64,000 nt of DNA from Branchiostoma floridae (Eukaryota > Chordata > Leptocardii > Amphioxiformes > Branchiostomatidae). The notes below the pieces were generated by a model, which saw only the letters and a list, made by a program, of their open reading frames with translations, searched no databases and was not told the origin of the DNA. The translations under genes and the position numbers were made by a program. Shown here piece after piece: positions 42,901 through 51,900 of this stretch. Position 1 is the stretch's first letter. Each line of letters starts with the position of its first letter. The stretch lies in assembly GCF_000003815.2 (NCBI RefSeq), contig NC_049986.1, forward strand, positions 20,051,144 through 20,115,143, in the 5' to 3' direction.

Positions 42901-45900
42901 ACTCGATAACAATATCTCCTTGTTTAGATACATCCCACCACAAAGCGAACAGTACGCCAGGGCTTTCACCAAGGAGTTTCTGAACATGTGTTTGTCTGGT
43001 TTATCTCCTAAAAGGGGATATACCAGTATTTCAAATAAGAAGGTGTTCACCCGTTAACTACCCATCCGATTTGAAGAAGGGCTTTTTGTCTGTTTACATA
43101 TTTACTTGTTTCTATCCCACCACAGGGCGAACAGTACGCCAAGGCCTTCACCAAGGACTACCCGCTGCTGGTCTACTGGAACAAGGGTATTGTGGAGGTC
43201 ATCGCCCCGCAGGTCGACATGCCGGTGTACATCCTGAACATGCGCCGTGAGATCCTCTCCCTGCTGCAGATGCCCATCGACGTGCCCGAGGGAAGGGTAC
43301 GTCATCAGCATGTGACTCTGACGTAATCTAGTGCCCGCCATCTTGGTTGGTTAACTTAAAGTTTTGCCCGTATTTAGGCCACGGACGGAAGGATACAGGT
43401 CCCACATAGGAGTGCATGTCATTTTTGTTATCTTATGTCTCTGTCGTTTGGTTGTGTCCGCCATATTGATTGGTTAAAGACGTAGAAGTCCATAGATGTC
43501 GCTACCTTACTGCGTTAATTTGGTGGTAATTCTATTTGACCTTAGACATAATTTTCCGGTAACGTCGAGGTTTAACCATCCAGTATGACGTATACTTACG
43601 TCACGATCACGTGAGTGCTAACGCCCCTGTCGTGTCTGTAGGAGAAGATCCGTAACGTGTACGGAATGTGTCACCCCGAGTTCGAGATCACCGACCGCAA
43701 GATCTTCCTGAACAACCGCGTCGTCACCGGCGTCAACGTCAAGAACGAGCTGACGCAGTGCAAGCATCCCGAGAGCTCATGGGAGGAGGTAAGGCGGAAA
43801 CCAAGTTCACCTTTATCCGTGGGGTAGCGTATATCCGTTGTTTAAAAAAACGGGGTACGTATTAGGGATATATATCAAGCCAACAGGCAGTGGTTACAAG
43901 TATCCCGAGAGCTCATGGGAGGAGGTAAGGCTAGGCGGAAATCTGATGTGCTGGTTACCCTAGTTCACCTGCTATCCATTCACTCTTTTACCGTACTTAT
44001 CGAACTTGCCGTTGACAAAACTTCGGCCATCATATCTGTAGAAGTTCATGTGATATTTTCGTTAAGTACTGAAAGAACTGTATCTCTACTTTACCCGATT
44101 GATACGGAAGAACAAGGATGGTGATAAAACTATACGTCTACCCACTTACCTTAACTTAGCTTTTGCCTGTAATCCCTAATCCCTGTAACACGTTATGTCC
44201 TTTTTGACGAAGTCCCTCTGACGCCCCTCGTGAGTGTCCGTCTCGTAAGCGGTCCTTGCCCTTTGAAATGGCAGTCGCTTTAGGTCCTATCAACACGTAC
44301 CACGATGTTTGGGAGCGTAGTTCGTGAAGTATTACTGTCTACGTTTTTTGACTCGAGTCCGAACCCAAGCTGGGTATTCGCATTTTTACCATTTATCACG
44401 ACACTGACATTTGTAGTTGAAATGTTTTGTTTCTTGTCAGACCCATAAAGAGTTTTGAAACGCTCGGGGATAGTATCGACCTGTTAGTGATGTGTCAACG
44501 ACCGTTTCAAACGAGGACGGCCGTTTACGAGACAAAAATTAGCACCACCTCTTCCCCTACCCACAGTCCAACCTGAGCCCTCTGTCCTCTCTTCTCTCTC
44601 TCCCTCCCTCCCTATAAAGACCCAGCCCACCTGCTGGTCCCCGGACGGTTCTCACATAACTTGTTTGCACAAGGTGTTCGGCGTGCAGCTGACCAACGCC
44701 ACCAGGGAGTGCAAGTACCACCTCAGCGCCAAGGACAGGATCCAGAAGGTTTCTTGTAAGGAAGTGATGGAGGACGCCTCCCTGTCTTACAACAACCCCT
44801 TCATGATCGCCAACAGCCGCAGCACCCTGAAATTCCTTGGAACCCGCTCCCTGCCGGAGCCTGTTCCCGAACTGTCTATGGGTACGTTTGTAGTTTGTTT
44901 TCCTGGGCTCCCTCTCGTTGTAAGACCTCGTCCCCGCTCTGTCTATGGGTAGTGTGTAAAGTCAGCATATATGCATGAACATAGTAGAACCACGTCCTAA
45001 CCCTGTCTGTGGGTACGTTTGTAAAGGCTTTTTTTGTATGTCCAAGTATCGTTTCAAGGAAGATTTCTGATTATACTACTGCGGATTTTTGATATAAGGA
45101 AAATTTGTAGTTTCCTGAAGAAGTGACAAAGGATATTTTTTTCCACAGAGAACCGCAGGAAGACAGACCTCGTCTTTGAGATGGAGGACCAGGCTGACAG
45201 CTCGTGTAAGAAAACTTTTGAAATTAACTGAACAAACTGTCTATCTATCTTTCTCGCTATCCATTTATTCATTCATTCATTCAACCATTCACTCATTCTT
45301 CCTTCCTTCCTTTTTTGCTTTCTCTATCTTTCTTCAATTCTTCCCCCTCTCGCTCCCTGCCTCCTTCCCATCCTACCTCCATCCATCCATCCACCCATCG
45401 ACCAATCCATCTATTCCCCTTTCTCTATGTATATGATACATGACATTATTTTTCTTCTCTCCAGCTGAGAAGGAGGAGGATAAGGAAGAAGAGGAGGACC
45501 CGAAGGAGAGCATGATCGAGCTGAAGAAAGAGAAGGGAGAGCCGGTCACGAAGAGCCACGTGGAACACGAGGACTTCGAGTGCAAGGGTGAGAATACNNN
45601 NNNNNNNNNNNNNNNNNNNNNNNNNNNNNNNNNNNNNNNNNNNNNNNNNNNNNNNNNNNNNNNNNNNNNNNNNNNNNNNNNNNNNNNNNNNNNNNNNNNN
45701 NNNNNNNNNNNNNNNNNNNNNNNNNNNNNNNNNNNNNNNNNNNNNNNNNNNNNNNNNNNNNNNNNNNNNNNNNNNNNNNNNNNNNNNNNNNNNNNNNNNN
45801 NNNNNNNNNNNNNNNNNNNNNNNNNNNNNNNNNNNNNNNNNNNNNNNNNNNNNNNNNNNNNNNNNNNNNNNNNNNNNNNNNNNNNNNNNNNNNNNNNNNN

Positions 45901-48900
45901 NNNNNNNNNNNNNNNNNNNNNNNNNNNNNNNNNNNNNNNNNNNNNNNNNNNNNNNNNNNNNNNNNNNNNNNNNNNNNNNNNNNNNNNNNNNNNNNNNNNN
46001 NNNNNNNNNNNNNNNNNNNNNNNNNNNNNNNNNNNNNNNNNNNNNNNNNNNNNNNNNNNNNNNNNNNNNNNNNNNNNNNNNNNNNNNNNNNNNNNNNNNN
46101 NNNNNNNNNNNNNNNNNNNNNNNNNNNNNNNNNNNNNNNNNNNNNNNNNNNNNNNNNNNNNNNNNNNNNNNNNNNNNNNNNNNNNNNNNNNNNNNNNNNN
46201 NNNNNNNNNNNNNNNNNNNNNNNNNNNNNNNNNNNNNNNNNNNNNNNNNNNNNNNNNNNNNNNNNNNNNNNNNNNNNNNNNNNNNNNNNNNNNNNNNNNN
46301 NNNNNNNNNNNNNNNNNNNNNNNNNNNNNNNNNNNNNNNNNNNNNNNNNNNNNNNNNNNNNNNNNNNNNNNNNNNNNNNNNNNNNNNNNNNNNNNNNNNN
46401 NNNNNNNNNNNNNNNNNNNNNNNNNNNNNNNNNNNNNNNNNNNNNNNNNNNNNNNNNNNNNNNNNNNNNNNNNTCAGAAGAGGCCTTAAATGGGAAACGC
46501 CTGCCAGCTAAAAAGAGACAAGACAATCGTAATGTTTTATATTGTAGGGCTGCCCAGTTGAAAAAAGGTAAACGTATATACAGAATGTAAAGTTGAGTAG
46601 CATTTTAGTTGCCATGTATGTTGATAATTGTACACAGCATTAAGCTATACAATCAGGCCTTTCCGAAGCTTATGAGCGCTTCTGTTTCTGATGATGAGTG
46701 TATTTATTGAGAAGACATACTCTAAAGATCTAACAATGGCAGCCTAGAGGCTGAATTAATGTTCCTCTCTCTCCAGACGGAAACCAGTTTAAGCCAGTGT
46801 TGCAATGTATGTTGATAATTGCACAACATTTAGCAGTGTACAGATACACGTGCACTACAGTTGGGCCCATTTTGAAGGTTATAAGAGCGCGTCTGTTACT
46901 CTGATGAATGAACTAAAGTGAACTGTTCCTCTCTCCCCAGACGGAAACCAGTTCAAGCCCGGGTTCCGCTACCTGTACGGGTACTACGGCAAGGCTCAGG
47001 GCAAGACTGGAGAGCAGGGCAAGGACGGGTACTGGGTCACCGCGCGCTGCTGGGTCGAGATCGAGGTAAACAATCCCCCTTCTTCTTTCTTTTGAGGCTT
47101 GTTTGTTTGTTTATTTGCACAAGAAAACAAATAAAACATAATACAAAAGCAATACATAAAGTAGGTGTCGGAGGAGGGAAAAGTGTATGTAACTTCAACA
47201 AGGCTGCAGACATGGTTGTAGCCAATATACCGACTGTAAGGTTTGCACCATCGCACACTGAAAGGTGCGGAGGCTTCTTAACACTTAGGAAGGCTGTTCC
47301 TCATTACTCATTAGAAGCAAAATAACAGGTCTTGGTGGAAGTCAATGCACATTGAGGCACCAAATCTGTAGTGTGTTTTTGGTACACAGATTAGTCGAAG
47401 AGGCTCGGTGGAAGTCTCTCCACCGTAAGAGAAAGTCGTGTGAAGGGCACAACGTCGGGGCATGGTGTGTATCGAACTCGGGACCTTTCGATTCCGAGCC
47501 GAACGCTCTACCAGTTTCGCAACACCAATGCCGCATACTCATTAGAAGGTTTGAACAATTCTTGCGTATTGAGCTAACGTAACACCGAACCCCCTGTACC
47601 TGCAGGTCACATCCAAGTGCAGTTTCTACATGAAGACGTCCAACTGCGTGTTCCGTGACTCGGAGCCGCGCGTGCCCGGAGACAAGGTGGACAAGGAGTT
47701 CCACAAGCTGTCAGCCAACCTGCAGGAGAACCCCATCTACGTCGAGCTGCAGCATGTATGTTTGTTTATTTGTTTGTTTGTTTTATTTGGACACTAGTGT
47801 TACACAGTGACTGTTTCACGCTATTCTGCCTGATTTGATTGAAATGTAAAGAAAAAGCCTATACAATTTGTAAGCAGAAAATTCAACAAAATCAAATTTG
47901 TAAAGAACACAAACTACTATGTTTTATGATTACTACTTTATGTAACATTATCCTATCATACCAGTTAATGAAATAAGACCTAGGGTAACGTATAGACTGT
48001 TCTATCTTTAATCAGCTGCGTGAGTAAAAGATATCATGCAAAAAGATATCATCGTGTTCCTTCTTTGTTCAGGCGAGGTGTTATCATTATTTACTTACCA
48101 GTATCTACTTCTTCCTAAGTCTTGTAAGACAAATTCTTTCCTTGACTTTATTTAGATCCCAACAGTAAAATACAACATAGTACGTACACTAGGCAGTGGA
48201 ATGCTCATTTGTACAAATCATACATTGAAATTCTTCCTTATCTCTCAGGGTCTGGTGCACCGCCTGGTTGTGGACCCGTCCGAGTCCACCCACATCCTGA
48301 ACACCAAAGCGCGGCATCCTGTCCACTGTGCAGATGCTCTTGGAGGAGAACACTTGTCTCTACTTCAACATCATTCAGGTAAAAATAGTACACAGAGGGT
48401 ACAGGTAAGCCCATATAGCCTATATCATAGGGGTGGGATCCGGTAAAGTGTACCAATACAAGCGGTTTTTTCCTGATGGACTGCTCCGAAAAATAAACGG
48501 ACCTGAAATAAATCAGTAGACCGGATCTTGTACCGATTAGACAGACAATGAACCGATTATACTTTTCATAATTTCAGGAAGCCGTGCTCTCTTAGCTTAA
48601 TTTTTTTCATTCATCATGAAAACATAGAAAGCACACGAAAAAACAACAGAAGAGAACGCATGGCATTCACAGATTTAAACTTATCGATGTTTTATTATAA
48701 ATTTTTTTTCTTGTCGTTGCTAGGGCGACATCTATGGCGACTGCCCAGTGAACTACGTCATCAGCGAGGTGGAGGAAGGTCACGTGGTCGGGATGAACGT
48801 CACCAAGCACGTGTCCAAGTGCCAGCACCCCAATGACGCAATGACGCACGTGAGTATATGTAGTCAGGGGCGTTCGAAGGGCAAAGAACATGAATTACTT

Positions 48901-51900
48901 CATATCCTTATTAATGAATATGTATTCTTCTTATCGTGCAAAGAGGCTATGTAATCAAATACAAACTGAAGTTAAGTCCATGAAAAACTAACATTGACAG
49001 ATTAGTCCGACCTCCATAATGTCCATATACAATCTAACAAAAGATTCCATTGCACCAGGACGTGGCATTAGTAAATTGAAAGTTTCTGAGCTTGTCTTAG
49101 GTAAGGGCGCGGTCACAAATGTCTTGCGATTGCCGTACGGTTTTGATGCCAAGGGGGCTGTGACAGAACCAACCACCGACATGGATCTAAAACAGCCTTT
49201 TGTATACCAAGACAGTTGAACTTTGCAGGAGACGTACATCTTATCCTCCAAAATGCCCGAAGTTAGCGATTGTACGACGATCGCACAACCTACGCTCGTA
49301 TGTGACCGCGCTCTAAGGTTATTTTACGTTACAGAAGATCTCCAAGAAGCAGTCCGGCGCGCACCAGACGTGCCGGTCCGACATGACCCGCGAGTTCGAA
49401 ATAGAACATGATCGAACAGGGGGTGGGGCTTATGGTGTTCGGCTGGAAGGGTCCATTCCTTATAAGGTTATGTTTGTGTTACAGAAGATCTCTGAGAAGC
49501 AGTCAGGCGCGCACCAGACCTGCAGGTCCGACATGACCCACGACTCCGTGATCGAGCGGGTGGTCTGCAAGGACGTCCGGCATGTGCGCGACGACATTAG
49601 TCAATTGAAAGTCTCTGAGCTTGCCTTGTTCTTATTTTTACGTTACAGAAGATCTCCGAGAAGCAGTCGGGCGCGCACCAGACGTGCAGGTCCGACATGA
49701 CTCACGAGTCCGTGATCGAGCGGTTGGTCTGCAAGGACGTGCGGCACGTGCCGTCGTGCGCGACGACATTAGTCAATTGAAAGTCTCTGAGCTTGTCTTG
49801 TTCTTATTTTCACGTTACAGAAGATCTCTGAGAAGCAGTCCGGCGCTCACCAGACCTGCAGGTCCGACATGACGCACGACTCCGTGATCGAGCGCGTGGT
49901 CTGCAAGGACGTCCGTCACGTGCGCGAGGACAAGATGATCGAGACGCACCGCATCCTGGTCCTGCAGCACGTCCGGCCGCTGAAGGCCAGCGAGCCGCAG
50001 TACCGCTTCGACATCGGTGAGAGACCCCTTTTTTATTCTTTACTGAACATTGAACTTTGATGAGAGACCATCTTAATGCAGATTCTACGGTGCCATTAGA
50101 TTATATCAAAACTGGCCAAGGAGTATAGCCGGCTTTAATAGGCCCCAGTTGCACCGGATACCACAGGGGATGTAGCTCCGGCCGGGCTCCGGGGCCACAA
50201 ATTTGTCCCGGTGGACTGCTGGATACGGGGGGGGGGGGGGGGGGGGGGGATCCCGGATAAAGCTCGTGTACGTTTATGGCATAGTAGTTAGAATCAGACA
50301 CAAAGCTACACTCTTCACATGATTAACTGAAAACAGCTTTAGAGCTCAATGCTGTGTCTGAAAGAAAAAAACGCCTATCTTGCTTGATAAACGTTTCATG
50401 TCATAAGCTCATATCTACGTACAGCTTATTTGATACCTTTATGTAGTATTTACATATGTCAGCTACTAGTAATTGTTCAAATGAGAGGGAGTTTCTTAAA
50501 ATGACTGTTTTTATCCGTGGCGTACAGAGGAGGGCAAGGAGACGTCCCTGACGTACGAGGCGGAGGGCGAGCAGGTGGATGATCTGGAGGAGAGCTCTCT
50601 CCGCGGCGGGCTGGAAGGTTGGTCACAAACTCATAAGCGTCATGTTTGGCTTCAGATATCCATAATTTCGACTGCAGCATTTCGAGGTGTACAGAAAAGT
50701 CAGAGACTTCTTTGCCATAGAACTAACATGGCGTGTTATGAGAATGTCTAAGCTACAGTGATCAGTCATCTACAGTGTATTTGTGATGACGTTTTAGAAG
50801 ATATCATTAACTGCAAAAGTCCGTCCGGTGTAAGACGTCTTAGAAATTGAAATGAAACGGTGTTAGATACACTACGTTGTTTCTTTTTTCGTTTCTCAGC
50901 TAAGAGTCCCTGCAAGCCTGTCCGCTATAAAATGGCCCGATGGCCCAATTTGAAATAAAACGGTATTTAATATAGACTAATATTTAATCTTTTCGTTTCC
51001 CTGCCCAGCTAAGAGCCCCTGCAAGCCTGTCCGCTGTAAGATGTTCTGCAAGTACGGCTTCAGGACCGACAAGCGCGGCTGTGAGATCTGCGAGTGCGCC
51101 AAGGAAGGTGGGTACTAGGGCTGTGGTGTAGTAGTTTAGTTGATAGTCCCATTTTGAATCACAGGGTTCCGAGTTCTAGTCCACTTAGTTTACTTTTACT
51201 TTGATCGAGCTGTCGCTTATAGTCCAAGGACACTGATATCCACCCAGCTTACAAGTACATTTATTGTGGAACCCGAATGATGGAAATAAAAGCCGTATAA
51301 GACCACGTAAGACATACCTCAAGAAACTGACAGCTGTATGAGCCTACAGCAGCTTTCTTCAGCGATTGACAACAAAGATGTTTGTAGAAAAACTACTCAT
51401 GGTGAGATTCCAACCGAGCTTGACGGTGCGAGTGAGTGAGTGAGTGAGTGAGTGAGTGAGTGAGTGAGTGAGTGAGTGAGTGAGTCGTATGGCCGGAGCC
51501 TCAGTGTTTTTGAACAGCCACACCTAGAGAACCACCTCACTATACCAACACCCGAGAAGACTTACCCTCACTAAAATCTTGAATAAAAAAGGTTATGTTT
51601 CTGACCCCTCAGGCGAGGGCTCTCGTACCGATGATGACGGTGTCACCCATAAGAACGGGGACAAGTGGAGGCCGTCCTACAGAACCACCACGCTATGATT
51701 GGTTGTTATTAACCCACTGTGAACCCAAATCCCTATTGAAAAGTTGGATAAAAAATGTTATGTATCTTCTCAGGTGAAGGCTCCTGCACCGATGCTGACG
51801 GCATCACCCGTCAGAACGGGGACAAGTGGAGGCCGTCCTTTGACGAGGACTGGTGTAACAGCTGTACCTGTGAGAACGGCAAGGAGGCGTGCATGGCCGT

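Noticed and set aside
44614-44673. Possible 5' extension of exon 15 (acceptor at about 44619, frame open)
   Set aside because: It would insert about 18 residues where blocks 1 and 3 have none, and the alternative start at 44674 gives the correct length and phase.
50225-50250. Poly-G run as a regulatory G-quadruplex
   Set aside because: A homopolymer of this kind in a draft assembly is more likely slippage or sequencing noise; no supporting context.
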